From an uncultured Oscillospiraceae bacterium (GTDB taxonomy: Bacteria; Bacillota; Clostridia; Oscillospirales; Ruminococcaceae), in NCBI GenBank assembly GCA_934448295.1, contig CAKSEY010000007.1, forward strand, positions 1-64,000: DNA of 64,000 nucleotides, in the 5' to 3' direction. Position 1 is the stretch's first letter; every line of letters begins with the position of its first letter. This document shows, one piece after another, positions 36,229-44,873 of this stretch. The notes below the pieces were generated by a model. The model ran no database searches and was not told the origin of the DNA. It worked only from the letters and a program-made list of their open reading frames with translations. The translations under genes were made by a program, and so were the position numbers.

Positions 36229-36708
36229 ATGAACATCATCTTTATCGCAATGGGCAAGCTCAAGGAATCATGGTACCGGGAGGCATGCGCGGAGTACCTG
36301 AAAAGGCTCGGCGCGTATGTTGCCCCGAGGGTTTCGGAGCCCGCGCCCGTTGACCTCCCGCAGAAGCCGTCTCCGGCTCAGATAGAAGCCGCGCTCCGGC
36401 AGGAGGCGATGAAGATACGCGAGCAGATAAAGCCCGGCAGCTTCACGGTAGCAATGTGTATCGAGGGCAAAACGCTCTCCAGCGAACAGCTTGCGCAGAA
36501 GCTGGAAACCGCCGCAGGGCAGGGGTTCAGCACCGTGAATTTCCTTGTGGGGAGTTCTTTCGGGCTTGACGAGGAGCTGAAAAAGCAGGCAGACCTACGG
36601 CTTTCAATGTCGCCAATGACGTTCCCGCATTCCCTTGCGCGTGTAATGCTGATGGAGCAGGTCTACCGCGCTTATTCCATAATCAACAACGGAAAATACC
36701 ATAAATAA
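36229..36708 (+). CDS. rlmH: 23S rRNA pseudouridine-1915 N3-methyltransferase
   Basis: 159 residues, full length, SPOUT fold. The knot region FLVGSSFGLDEEL and the end MTFPHSLARVMLMEQVYRAYSI...GKYHK are diagnostic. It methylates pseudouridine 1915 in helix 69 of assembled ribosomes. It begins one base after the carboxypeptidase stop. Confidence 0.96.
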   Translation: MNIIFIAMGKLKESWYREACAEYLKRLGAYVAPRVSEPAPVDLPQKPSPAQIEAALRQEAMKIREQIKPGSFTVAMCIEGKTLSSEQLAQKLETAAGQGFSTVNFLVGSSFGLDEELKKQADLRLSMSPMTFPHSLARVMLMEQVYRAYSIINNGKYHK

Positions 36709-36718
36709 GGAGTACGAC

Positions 36719-37594
36719 ATGGATATCACATTAAAATCAGGCGAAGTGACCGCTAAGATAATCTCAAAGGGCGCGGAGCTGAAGTCCCTCAAAGTGGGAA
36801 ACCGCGAGCTCATGTGGAGCGCCGACCCGGCGTTCTGGGGCAAGACCTCTCCGCTTCTGTTCCCGATGATAGGCACGCTGAAAGACGGCAAGACCCTCAT
36901 AAACGGCAAGGAGTACAAGATAACAAAGCACGGCTTTGCCCGCGACCTTGAATTCACCCCGGAGGACTTCAACGGAAACAGCGCGATGTTCTCGCTCACC
37001 CAGAACGACTACACCAAGGCGATGTATCCGTTCGATTTCAAGTTCACGGTGCGCTACACGCTCAAAGCGGACGGGATCACCGTGACCTACCGCGTACATA
37101 ACAACAGCGGCACGGATATGCCGTTCTGCATAGGCGCTCACCCGGCTCTCGCGACCCCGGGCGACATGACGGATTACCGTCTTGAATTCCCGAAGCTGGA
37201 GACCGCCGCAGTGCCGAATTACAACCTCAAAACCGGGCTTCATGAGGAAAACAACCGCCGCGAGCTGATGAAAGAAGCGACCGAGCTTCCGCTTTCACAT
37301 GAGATGTTCTATGAGGACGTGTGCTATTTCGACAAGATACGCTCCCGCTCCGTACAGCTCCTGAACAAGGAGAACATCGGCGTGCGCGTGGATTTCCCGG
37401 ATTTCACCAGCCTTGGCGTATGGCAGGCGAAGGACGCGCCGTTCCTGTGCATTGAGCCGTGGTGCGGCTCCGCTGATTTCGACGACTGCACCGGGGGGTT
37501 CGCGGAAAAGCGCGGCATAGAGATACTCCCGCCGGACGGAGAAAAGGCGTTCACCTACACCATCACAGCGGTGGAGCACAAGGCGAAGGTCTAA
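36719..37594 (+). CDS. aldose 1-epimerase family protein
   Basis: 291 residues, beta-rich galactose-mutarotase fold. The sequence KHGFARDLEF and the later CIGAHPALATP match the LacX/YeaD-like branch; His residues in these two segments are the expected catalytic pair region, and the Glu in FLCIEPWCG the base. It interconverts alpha and beta anomers of hexoses or hexose-6-phosphates. It is 10 bases after rlmH, the last gene of the dacA-rlmH unit. Confidence 0.85.
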   Translation: MDITLKSGEVTAKIISKGAELKSLKVGNRELMWSADPAFWGKTSPLLFPMIGTLKDGKTLINGKEYKITKHGFARDLEFTPEDFNGNSAMFSLTQNDYTKAMYPFDFKFTVRYTLKADGITVTYRVHNNSGTDMPFCIGAHPALATPGDMTDYRLEFPKLETAAVPNYNLKTGLHEENNRRELMKEATELPLSHEMFYEDVCYFDKIRSRSVQLLNKENIGVRVDFPDFTSLGVWQAKDAPFLCIEPWCGSADFDDCTGGFAEKRGIEILPPDGEKAFTYTITAVEHKAKV

Positions 37595-37616
37595 AAAATA
37601 AATTTTCAAAAACCCC

Positions 37617-37669
37617 TTGAAAACCTATCAAACCTATGGTATAATTAAAAATAGTAAGATGATAGGTTT
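37617..37669 (+). promoter_or_regulatory. promoter and 10-bp inverted repeat ahead of the Rrf2 gene
   Basis: TTGAAA (37617-37622) and TATAAT (37640-37645) have a 17-base spacer. AAACCTATCA (37621-37630) overlaps the -35 box and recurs inverted as TGATAGGTTT (37660-37669) at the start of the transcript. A third partial copy, AACCTATGG, sits at 37631-37639. The arrangement suggests an operator, perhaps for autorepression. Confidence 0.65.
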
Positions 37670-37687
37670 TCTGAAAGGGGCAAATAA

Positions 37688-38119
37688 ATGAAAATATCTA
37701 CCAAGGGGCGCTATGCGCTCAGAATGATGCTCGACCTCGCAATGCACAGCGCGGACGGATTCGTTGCGCTGAAGGACATTGCGGAGCGGCAGGATATATC
37801 AAAGAAGTACTTAGAGCAGATAGTTCCGCTTCTCAACAAGGCGGATCTGCTTCGCACCAACCGCGGCTATCAGGGCGGGTATTCCCTGGCGAAGTCTCCC
37901 GAGAAGTACACAGTCGGCGAGATACTGCGCGTTACGGAGGGAAATCTCTGCCCGGTAAGCTGTTTGCAATACCCGGTAAACGAGTGCCCGCGCGCTTCCG
38001 AGTGCATGACCCTGCCAGTCTGGGAGGGGCTCTACAAGGCGATAAACAACTACCTCGACAGCGTTACGCTTCAGGATATAATCGACCGGGCGAACGCAGG
38101 CGGGGACTACTCTATCTGA
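37688..38119 (+). CDS. Rrf2-family regulator with cysteine cluster (IscR-like)
   Basis: 143 residues. The N-terminal winged helix MKISTKGRYALRMMLDLA is the family opening. The C-terminal segment carries Cys in CPVSCLQYPVNECPRASEC, four residues of which three are spaced suitably for a [2Fe-2S] cluster as in IscR; CymR-type members lack them. It is likely a redox or iron-sulfur status sensor. It precedes the iron-sulfur enzyme NadA by 45 bases and the thiolation enzyme MnmA, so it may control them. No isc or suf genes are adjacent. Confidence 0.85.
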   Translation: MKISTKGRYALRMMLDLAMHSADGFVALKDIAERQDISKKYLEQIVPLLNKADLLRTNRGYQGGYSLAKSPEKYTVGEILRVTEGNLCPVSCLQYPVNECPRASECMTLPVWEGLYKAINNYLDSVTLQDIIDRANAGGDYSI

Positions 38120-38164
38120 TGAAATACAGCCGGGGCTTCGCGGCTCCGGCTTCAGGAGGACTAT

Positions 38165-39085
38165 ATGACTACAAGGGAAATACAGGAAAAGATAATGCAG
38201 CTCAAAAAGGAGAAGGACGTCTGTATCCTTGCGCACTGCTACCAGACCCATGATATTCTTGAAGTAGCGGATTTTGTCGGCGATTCCTTCGGTCTGGCGC
38301 AGAAAGCCGCCAAGGCTCCGAACGGCACCGTTATGATGTGCGGCGTGCGCTTTATGGCGGAGACGGTCAAGATACTCTCCCCGGAAAAGCGCGTTCTTAT
38401 CCCCCGGGAGGAAGCTGGCTGTCCCATGGCGGAGCAGCTCGACGTTGAGATGCTCACCCAGCTCAAGCAAATGTACCCCGACCACAAGGTAGTGGCTTAC
38501 ATAAACACCACGGCGGCGCTGAAAACCCTGTCCGATGTCTGCGTTACATCCTCGTCTGCGGTGAAGATAATCCGCCGCCTTGACGCGGATAAGATACTGT
38601 TTATCCCGGACTGCAACCTCGGCGATTATGTGAAGAAGCAGGTTCCCGAAAAGGAGATACAGCTCGTTCACGGCGGCTGTCCGACCCACGCGAAGCTCAC
38701 CGCCGCAGAGGTCCACGCAGCAAAGAAGCTCCACCCGGAGGCGCTGGTGCTGGTTCACCCGGAGTGCCGCCCGGAAATAGTAGCGCTTGCTGATTTTGTC
38801 GGCAGCACCACTGAGATCATGGACTTCGCAGCAAAGAGCGAAGCGAAGGAATTCATAATCGGAACAGAAAACAGTATAGTTCAGCACCTCGGAATCGACC
38901 ACCCGGAGAAGCTGTTCTTCCCGCTTTCCAAGGACTGCGTGTGCCATAACATGAAGGTCACCACCATCGCGGACGTGCTCCACACGCTGGAGGGCAGAGA
39001 CGGCCTTGAAATCAACATCGAGGAGCAGGAGCGCCTTGCGGCTAAGCGCTGCATAGATGAAATGCTGAGGCTCGGCAATGGATAA
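38165..39085 (+). CDS. nadA: quinolinate synthase
   Basis: 306 residues. Motifs in order: ILAHCYQTHDILEVADF, GDSFGLAQKA, the cluster Cys in MCGVRFMAETVKIL, YINTTAALK, the second Cys in VHPECRPE, TENSIVQHL and the third Cys in KDCVCHNMK. These ligate the [4Fe-4S] cluster that condenses iminoaspartate with DHAP to quinolinate. nadB and nadC are not beside it. The stop overlaps mnmA by eight bases. Confidence 0.94.
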   Translation: MTTREIQEKIMQLKKEKDVCILAHCYQTHDILEVADFVGDSFGLAQKAAKAPNGTVMMCGVRFMAETVKILSPEKRVLIPREEAGCPMAEQLDVEMLTQLKQMYPDHKVVAYINTTAALKTLSDVCVTSSSAVKIIRRLDADKILFIPDCNLGDYVKKQVPEKEIQLVHGGCPTHAKLTAAEVHAAKKLHPEALVLVHPECRPEIVALADFVGSTTEIMDFAAKSEAKEFIIGTENSIVQHLGIDHPEKLFFPLSKDCVCHNMKVTTIADVLHTLEGRDGLEINIEEQERLAAKRCIDEMLRLGNG

Positions 39086-40169
39086 GCCTACCGCGCTTAT
39101 CGCGATGAGCGGCGGAGTTGACAGCTCCGTTGCGGCTGCGCTCATGGTGCAGAGGGGCTACGAGTGCATAGGGGTCACGATGAAGCTGCGCAGCAACAGC
39201 GACTGCGTGTGCACCGAGAAATCCTGCTGCACTGCGGACGACGCCGAAGACGCGCGGAATGCCGCGTACTCAATGGGCATGAAGTTCTACGTTTTCAACT
39301 TCACGCAGGAATTCGAGCGGGAGGTCATAGACCGGTTTGTCAGCTCCTACGAGCACGGACAGACCCCGAACCCCTGCATAGACTGCAACCGCTACATGAA
39401 GTTTGAGCTGCTGTATCAGCGCGGGCGGTCGCTCGGGTGCGATTATATCGTGACCGGGCATTACGCGCGGACGGAATTCCTGCCGGAGCAGGGGAGATGG
39501 GTGCTGAAAAAGGCGAAAAACTCCGCCAAGGATCAGAGCTATGTCCTCTATTCCATGACGCAGGAGCAGCTTTCGCACACGATTTTCCCCCTCGGGGAGT
39601 TTTCCAGCAAGGACGAGGTCAGGGCGCTTGCCGAGAAGCTGGGCCTTCTTAATGCGCACAAGCACGACAGCCAGGATATATGCTTCGTGCCAGACGGCGA
39701 CTACGCGGAGTTTATCAGAATGCGCACCGGAAAGACCTATCCGCACGGAGATTTCGTGGATATAAACGGCAACGTGATAGGCGAACATTCCGGGATAATT
39801 CGGTACACGATAGGTCAGCGCAAGGGGCTTGGCGTGGGCTTCGGCGAACGTATGTACGTCTGCGGAAAGGACATGGAGCGCAACACCGTCACCCTTTCCC
39901 GTGAGGACGCTCTGTATTCCCGCAGCCTTACCGCCGGGGACTTCAACTGGATTCTTTTCCCGGAGGCTCCGCGCGACCCGGTAAGGCTCACCGCAAGAAC
40001 CCGCTACAACGGCAGGGAAGCGGCGGCAGAGGTCTGGGCGGACGAAAGCGGAATAGTTTATGTGCAGTTCGACGAGCCGCAGAGGGCTGTCACGGCGGGT
40101 CAGGCAGTGGTGCTCTACCAGGGAGATATCGTTGTCGGCGGCGGCACGATTATTTCCGCGGAAAAGTAA
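39078..40169 (+). CDS. mnmA: tRNA-specific 2-thiouridylase
   Basis: 363 residues. PP-loop SGGVDSSV near residue 13, catalytic Cys in NPCIDCNRYMKF and the second in DSQDICFVPDGDY, with the GQRKGLGVG loop in the C-terminal domain. It adds sulfur to U34 of tRNA-Lys, -Glu and -Gln. It is translationally coupled to nadA, with which it shares dependence on cysteine desulfurase sulfur. Confidence 0.96.
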   Translation: MDKPTALIAMSGGVDSSVAAALMVQRGYECIGVTMKLRSNSDCVCTEKSCCTADDAEDARNAAYSMGMKFYVFNFTQEFEREVIDRFVSSYEHGQTPNPCIDCNRYMKFELLYQRGRSLGCDYIVTGHYARTEFLPEQGRWVLKKAKNSAKDQSYVLYSMTQEQLSHTIFPLGEFSSKDEVRALAEKLGLLNAHKHDSQDICFVPDGDYAEFIRMRTGKTYPHGDFVDINGNVIGEHSGIIRYTIGQRKGLGVGFGERMYVCGKDMERNTVTLSREDALYSRSLTAGDFNWILFPEAPRDPVRLTARTRYNGREAAAEVWADESGIVYVQFDEPQRAVTAGQAVVLYQGDIVVGGGTIISAEK

Positions 40170-40203
40170 CGGGTTGTGTGACGTTTTCGTTTTTGCAATT
40201 TGG

Positions 40204-40233
40204 AATCCACTCTGTTAAACGTCGGGGTGGATT
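40204..40233 (+). terminator. terminator after mnmA
   Basis: AATCCAC and GTGGATT pair with a 16-base loop, followed by TTTTC. Confidence 0.65.
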
Positions 40234-40300
40234 TTTCATGCAATTTTTACGCAGAAAAGATAAATATATGCTCATTAAGTCAAAAAAGTTAATTAAGTAG

Positions 40301-40329
40301 TTGACGATTCGGGATTTATACTGTATAAT
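40301..40329 (+). promoter_or_regulatory. promoter of the solute-binding lipoprotein gene
   Basis: TTGACG (40301-40306) and TATAAT (40324-40329) with 17 bases between. Confidence 0.75.
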
Positions 40330-40376
40330 ATAAATGATGCGCTATGCGTATTCAAGAATAATCAGGAGATATAAAA

Positions 40377-41873
40377 ATGACAAGAACAAAAAGAATCCTT
40401 TGCGGCGTAATGACCGCAGCAATGATAGCAGGGCTGACTGCCTGCGACGAGGAAGCGCCTGTTTCCTCTGGTTCCGCCGGAGCGCCCCAGGTTGAGGCTC
40501 CTGCGTCCACGACCTCGGCTGCCACCACCACAGACCCGGACGAAAACGCTCCCACTGACGCCGGGATCAAGGAGATAGGCACCGATTCCTACACTCCTGA
40601 CGGAAACAGCGGAAAGATAGTATGGCTGGGTTACTATGACCTGGAAACGGATGGAAGCGCCTCCGAGCAGTACAAGATATTCACAAGCGACCTTTACGGC
40701 GGCGAGATAGAGTACGTTTCCACCACCAGCGGCACCGAGTATTTCGAGAAGCTCGCCACCATGATAAGCTCCGATGATTCCCCGGATATTGTGCGCTATG
40801 AATGGCAGTCCTTCCCGACCGGAATGAGCAAGAACATGTACGAGGCGCTTGACGGCGAGATCGACCTCACTTCGCCCTTGTGGTCTGAAATGGCTGATAT
40901 AGCTGAGAATTTCGCATACAAGGGCAAGCACTACTATTTCCCCTACCGCATTACCACGAACTTCGCGCTGAATTACAACAAGAAGTCCCTGGAAGAATAT
41001 TCGCTTCCCGACCCCTATGACCTTTATATGGCGAACGACTGGACATGGGACACCTTCAAGCAGCTCCTCATTGACTGGTGCAACGCCGACGACAGCCATA
41101 TCGGCTATGCCGGCGAGGGCGCGATGAGCTTTATCGCCACCACGGGCACAACCCTTGTAAAGGTTCAGAAGGACGGAACCGCCAAGAACAACATCAGCGA
41201 CATCAATGTTTCCCGTGCGATGGATTACTGCCAGGATCTGTACAGAAACGGGCTCACTCACCAGGGAGAGCTTGGCGACTGGGTATCTCCGCAGACCTGG
41301 GCGGACAACTCCGACCGCCTGCTGTTCCTTGGCATGAACCCCGAGTGGACCTACGGCGCGGCAGCAAAGCAGGTTCAGGATAAGAAGGGCGCGGAGGACG
41401 ACATCTGCAACACGGTTTCCGATTTCGCGTTTGTGCCGTTCCCGAGAGATCCTTCCGCCGACAAGTACTATATCGCTTACGATACGTTTGGATATATGGT
41501 GGCAAAGGGCGCGAAGAACAAGAAGGGCGCTGTTGACTGGATAAACCTGAACCGCGTGTATGAGACCGATGAAAACATCAACGCAACCAAGCGCAAGGAA
41601 GCGGTAGATCCCGAGCCTGTTTACTACACCAGCGGCAAGTACGAGGGCTACCAGAAGTGGGCGCTTGTATGGGACGCGAACCAGTACGATCTCTGGCAGG
41701 ACATGATGGATCCGACAAAGTTCAGCTTTGTGTTTGACGATTGCTGGGGCTTCAACGACGACCTCAAGACTGTTTGCAACACAGTCCTGTTTGACCCGCT
41801 GTTCCGCGGCGAGTCCTTTACAAAGCTCAGCGCTGAGTATTCGCCTGTTATTGATTCTATCATCAATGCGTGA
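40377..41873 (+). CDS. extracellular solute-binding lipoprotein (sugar ABC type)
   Basis: 498 residues. The signal peptide ends in lipobox LTAC, followed by a Thr/Ser/Ala-rich linker (about 25-60) and a family 1 solute-binding fold; IVWLGYYDLETDG starts lobe one, and FPYRITTNFALNYNKK is the hinge region. Many aromatic residues (WTWDTFKQLLIDW, DDCWGF) suggest carbohydrate binding. The transport permeases and ATPase are not adjacent, so it either shares a distant transporter or is a stand-alone receptor. AGGAG precedes the ATG; promoter and terminator bound it as a single gene. Confidence 0.88.
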   Translation: MTRTKRILCGVMTAAMIAGLTACDEEAPVSSGSAGAPQVEAPASTTSAATTTDPDENAPTDAGIKEIGTDSYTPDGNSGKIVWLGYYDLETDGSASEQYKIFTSDLYGGEIEYVSTTSGTEYFEKLATMISSDDSPDIVRYEWQSFPTGMSKNMYEALDGEIDLTSPLWSEMADIAENFAYKGKHYYFPYRITTNFALNYNKKSLEEYSLPDPYDLYMANDWTWDTFKQLLIDWCNADDSHIGYAGEGAMSFIATTGTTLVKVQKDGTAKNNISDINVSRAMDYCQDLYRNGLTHQGELGDWVSPQTWADNSDRLLFLGMNPEWTYGAAAKQVQDKKGAEDDICNTVSDFAFVPFPRDPSADKYYIAYDTFGYMVAKGAKNKKGAVDWINLNRVYETDENINATKRKEAVDPEPVYYTSGKYEGYQKWALVWDANQYDLWQDMMDPTKFSFVFDDCWGFNDDLKTVCNTVLFDPLFRGESFTKLSAEYSPVIDSIINA

Positions 41874-41894
41874 CATTCTGCTGAATAACACAAA

Positions 41895-41920
41895 AGCGGT
41901 GCCGATTTATTGGCACCGCT
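41895..41920 (+). terminator. terminator of the solute-binding protein gene
   Basis: AGCGGTGCC and GGCACCGCT pair perfectly around eight bases; the downstream tract CAATTTAT is moderately U-rich. Confidence 0.75.
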
Positions 41921-42000
41921 CAATTTATCGGAAAACGCCTGAAAATCCCGGGATCGTTTCGGCAGAAAAGTCGCAACGGCATTAATGTTTAAAAGAAAGC

Positions 42001-42028
42001 GTGGGGGAAAACTCTTGTTTTCCCCCAC
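42001..42028 (-). terminator. strong palindromic terminator
   Basis: Perfect 12-base arms (42001-42012 and 42017-42028) around a 4-base loop. On the minus strand it lies after the lipoprotein gene and is followed by GCTTTCTTTT. Confidence 0.8.
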
Positions 42029-42056
42029 GATCTGTTTAAACGTATTTACCTCAGCA

Positions 42057-42770
42057 TTACTGTGAAGGCATACTGTCGGCGCGCCAGCCCAGTTCTGTAT
42101 AGACAAAGCTGTAATCAGCATATTCCTTTTGATATTCATTGTCCTTTGCCGGGTCATAAACCGGATCTTCACCAGTATCGACATGCCAGGTCGTGCGTTT
42201 CAGAACGATTCGGTCATCGGTTTTGTCTGTCACCTGGTATTCCGTTTTCACTACTGACATATCACCTCCGCCGCTGACTGCTCCGAGCCACAGGGCGCCG
42301 TCATAGGAGTATATCCTGCCTGCTGCGTCAGATATCAGGGCGTCCGCCTTTTCCTGGGTAAAGACATCGAGCAGTGCATTATAAAAGCTGTCGTAGCTTA
42401 TTCCGGTGAAGTAATAGCGGTAAGCTTCTGATACATCAATGCTTGCCGATTCAGTCGGTGCGCCGGTGCCGTCCGGGGTCGGGAAATCGCTTATTCCATG
42501 ACCAAGCCATAGCGCCAAAGACTGAGCGCGTTTATAGCAGTCGCTTATCTGACCGCAGTCGCTTTCTTCCAGAAATTCCGCGTCAAACTCCGACAGGGGA
42601 GTGTACTCAAACTCTGACAGCTTTGTCAGATCGTATTCTCCGTTTACAGTCACTGTTCCAGATTCCGTTATTGATGAAGAGCTGATACTGCTGGTTCCAT
42701 GGCTGTTTGTGCAGGAACATAAGCCAAGGCTTCCCAGCAGGACCGCAATAATGGTCAGAGTTCTTTTCAT
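42057..42770 (-). CDS. hypothetical lipoprotein, possibly IseA-like
   Basis: 237 residues. Lipobox LCSC near residue 20, then a Ser/Thr-rich linker. The body (YKRAQSLALWLGHGISDF, SYDSFYNALLDVFTQEKADALI, YSYDGALWLGAVSGGGDM) resembles the IseA family of D,L-endopeptidase inhibitors that protect the cell wall from autolysins. The resemblance is by pattern only. It is adjacent to a secreted GLUG protein on the same strand, 59 bases upstream. Confidence 0.6.
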   Translation of the reverse strand: MKRTLTIIAVLLGSLGLCSCTNSHGTSSISSSSITESGTVTVNGEYDLTKLSEFEYTPLSEFDAEFLEESDCGQISDCYKRAQSLALWLGHGISDFPTPDGTGAPTESASIDVSEAYRYYFTGISYDSFYNALLDVFTQEKADALISDAAGRIYSYDGALWLGAVSGGGDMSVVKTEYQVTDKTDDRIVLKRTTWHVDTGEDPVYDPAKDNEYQKEYADYSFVYTELGWRADSMPSQ

Positions 42771-42829
42771 ATCAAGCAGCCTCCAGAAAAATACATGTCA
42801 AATCATCTGCGCCCGAAGCAGTGCGGTTA

Positions 42830-43762
42830 TCATGACTTCAATTTTAAAGAGAGAGCTTTGGATTTAACGTTATTGGCGATTTCGCTTATATTTTCCGAAT
42901 CGCCATCACGAGTCCACCTATCCGCCTGCAGCGCAGTGCAGTTACTGATATTGCCCTTTCCAGTGATATTCACGCCGGAAATAATTCCGAAGTACTCTGC
43001 GCTGTCGCAGGCGGTCAATAGTACTATGCTGCTGCTGATATTGCCGACATTCACACCTGTTATGCCGCCCGTGGCGAAGCTGACAGTGTATACTTCAATC
43101 CAATCCTCGTTGGGATCTTCAGGTGGGAGGTTATCCGAGTTCTTTACGCGCCCGGTGAAAACACAGTCCGAAATACTTCCATAGTTAAGCCCGACAATGC
43201 CGCCCTGACCGGAGAGCCCTGCGACAAGTGCAGAAGAAGAGCACCCCGAGATAACGCAGTCCTTGGCTTTAACAACGCCAGCGATTCCACCACAGTACGC
43301 CAAATTCGAACTGCCTTGATATCTGGTGCAAACTATGCCGTTCACAGAGCAGTCTGTTATCTCAACGCCCTTGGAGCTTGCCGGAATATATGACACCAGA
43401 CCGCCGAGCATTTTGGTTTTGGTCTTGATATTTGCGTTTTCGAGATGTATGTTTCGGATTTTTGCCCCGGAGCTGAGCTTCCTGAACAGACCGCAGTCGT
43501 CAGAGGTCATGTTCTTTATCACACAGTCGTACGCATAAAGGGTACCGCTGAAATCGCTTATCCCTTTCCAGTCAAAGCCCTCAAGGTCAATATCATAGTA
43601 TATGCAGTATGTGCCATTTCCGGTTATCGCCGCTAATTCTTCCGCAGTGCTGACAGCTATTGTTTTGCTGCCTGTATCGGCTGCATTTGCCGTGAATGGC
43701 AGCATAATGGCAACAAGCGCTGTAAATGCTGCCGTGATGATGGATTTGAGTTTTAGTTTCAT
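42830..43762 (-). CDS. secreted GLUG-motif beta-helix protein
   Basis: 310 residues with a signal peptide (about 1-28, ending ANA). Repeats of GLVSYI...ITDCSVNGIV, CGGIAGVV..CVISGCSSSA and GGIVGLNYGSISDCVFTGRV type are GLUG motifs, which stack as a right-handed beta-helix; the region spans about residues 100-280. No cell-wall anchor follows, so it is released or loosely attached. AGGAGG precedes the start. GLUG proteins often act in surface adhesion; the role here is not shown. Confidence 0.8.
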   Translation of the reverse strand: MKLKLKSIITAAFTALVAIMLPFTANAADTGSKTIAVSTAEELAAITGNGTYCIYYDIDLEGFDWKGISDFSGTLYAYDCVIKNMTSDDCGLFRKLSSGAKIRNIHLENANIKTKTKMLGGLVSYIPASSKGVEITDCSVNGIVCTRYQGSSNLAYCGGIAGVVKAKDCVISGCSSSALVAGLSGQGGIVGLNYGSISDCVFTGRVKNSDNLPPEDPNEDWIEVYTVSFATGGITGVNVGNISSSIVLLTACDSAEYFGIISGVNITGKGNISNCTALQADRWTRDGDSENISEIANNVKSKALSLKLKS

Positions 43763-44007
43763 GATGTACCTCCTGATTTATTTTTTTCCGGTCACGCAAA
43801 ATAAGCGCTGTCCGGTTCAGGCGCAGTCATATTCCTTTTGCAATGAAGCTTTTTCTGCGCCTATAATTAAAACAAAATAAACGCAGTTTTCGTTTCATTG
43901 TTTCGCGTGATTTTATCGCTTTTGTAGAATCGCACAAATCGGAGGATTGTTTTTTGGATATTATTCTATAAAAATCGTTGATTTGAAACTTGTGATTTTG
44001 CTATAAT
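43763..44007. other. gap between the GLUG gene and the injection-system operon
   Basis: 245 AT-rich bases hold no open frame. A weak hairpin AAATC/GATTT lies after the last operon gene on the minus strand, near 43960-43995; no strong terminator or promoter is recognisable. Confidence 0.4.
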
Positions 44008-44868
44008 TCAGGACTCGCTTGCCGCCCCGGAAACATGAATATCCCGGATGTCGCCCTTATTCTCGCCGCCTATTGAGACTGTCCCGATATGATCGATGGG
44101 CGTATAAGCGCCGCTCACCGACTGCTCCGAGGAACGCGAGAGGATATTGCACAGCACCACCGCCGCCGCGATAAGCACCGCCGCTGAAATTACTATCCGG
44201 GTTATCCCCTTGAATCGCTCGTGGAGCGCCTTTGCCTGCCCGATGATGTCCATGGGCTGTTCTATGTCCTCAAGAAGCAGGCCGAGGTCGAGATATATCT
44301 CCATAAAGCTGTGATATATGCCGTTGGAAAGCTTCTGGAGCATTATCCGCAGGTATTTCGCCCGTTTTATTTCCGCCGGCGTGAAGCACCCCGCAAAAAG
44401 CTCCCCGTAAAGCTGGAGGGGCGTGCGCTCCTCCAGCGGGTCGATGAAGCAGTTCAGCGCTATCTCGCCCCGGGAAACGCAGGCGCTCTGCGGTGACAGC
44501 AGCCCCCTGACCACGATATCCGGCATATCTGAGCAGTCCACCAGCCGGAACGTCATCGCGCGGAGCATTTCCAGCTTACGGCGCAGCTCGGTGTGATGTA
44601 CGGAAAAGTGGAGCTGTGCGCTCTCGCCGTCGGTGTAGCTGGTGATTATGTACAGATACGCGTTCTCGGTGAAGCAGACCAGCCTTCCGGCGTCCGCTGC
44701 GGCGCTTATCTCCGGGAGCCAGCGTTCTATCAGGGCGAGACTCCTTATCTCGCAGGCTATGTACTGCTTCCCGGCACGGTCGCGGACGATATAGGTGAAT
44801 ATATCGTCGCTTTCACGGGCTATGCTTAAAATCACATAGCTGCCGCTGTGAAAGCCGGTTTTTATCAT
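44008..44868 (-). CDS. tail-anchored pseudokinase-like protein of the injection-system operon
   Basis: 286 residues from the ATG at 44868, which has GAGGTGA six bases upstream; an overlapping GTG start is less likely. The first 150 residues have the strand and helix order of a protein-kinase N-lobe and hinge (GSYVILS, then GKQYIACEI, then AYLYIITSYTDGES). They end in a degenerate catalytic-loop-like segment (RGLLSPQSACVSRGEIALNCF) with no catalytic Asp or DFG. A single membrane helix lies at 224-244 and a 40-residue external tail follows. The plan recalls EssB/YukC of type VII secretion. It is the last gene of the operon, just after the 2209-residue protein. Confidence 0.55.
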   Translation of the reverse strand: MIKTGFHSGSYVILSIARESDDIFTYIVRDRAGKQYIACEIRSLALIERWLPEISAAADAGRLVCFTENAYLYIITSYTDGESAQLHFSVHHTELRRKLEMLRAMTFRLVDCSDMPDIVVRGLLSPQSACVSRGEIALNCFIDPLEERTPLQLYGELFAGCFTPAEIKRAKYLRIMLQKLSNGIYHSFMEIYLDLGLLLEDIEQPMDIIGQAKALHERFKGITRIVISAAVLIAAAVVLCNILSRSSEQSVSGAYTPIDHIGTVSIGGENKGDIRDIHVSGAASES

Positions 44869-44873
44869 TCGTG

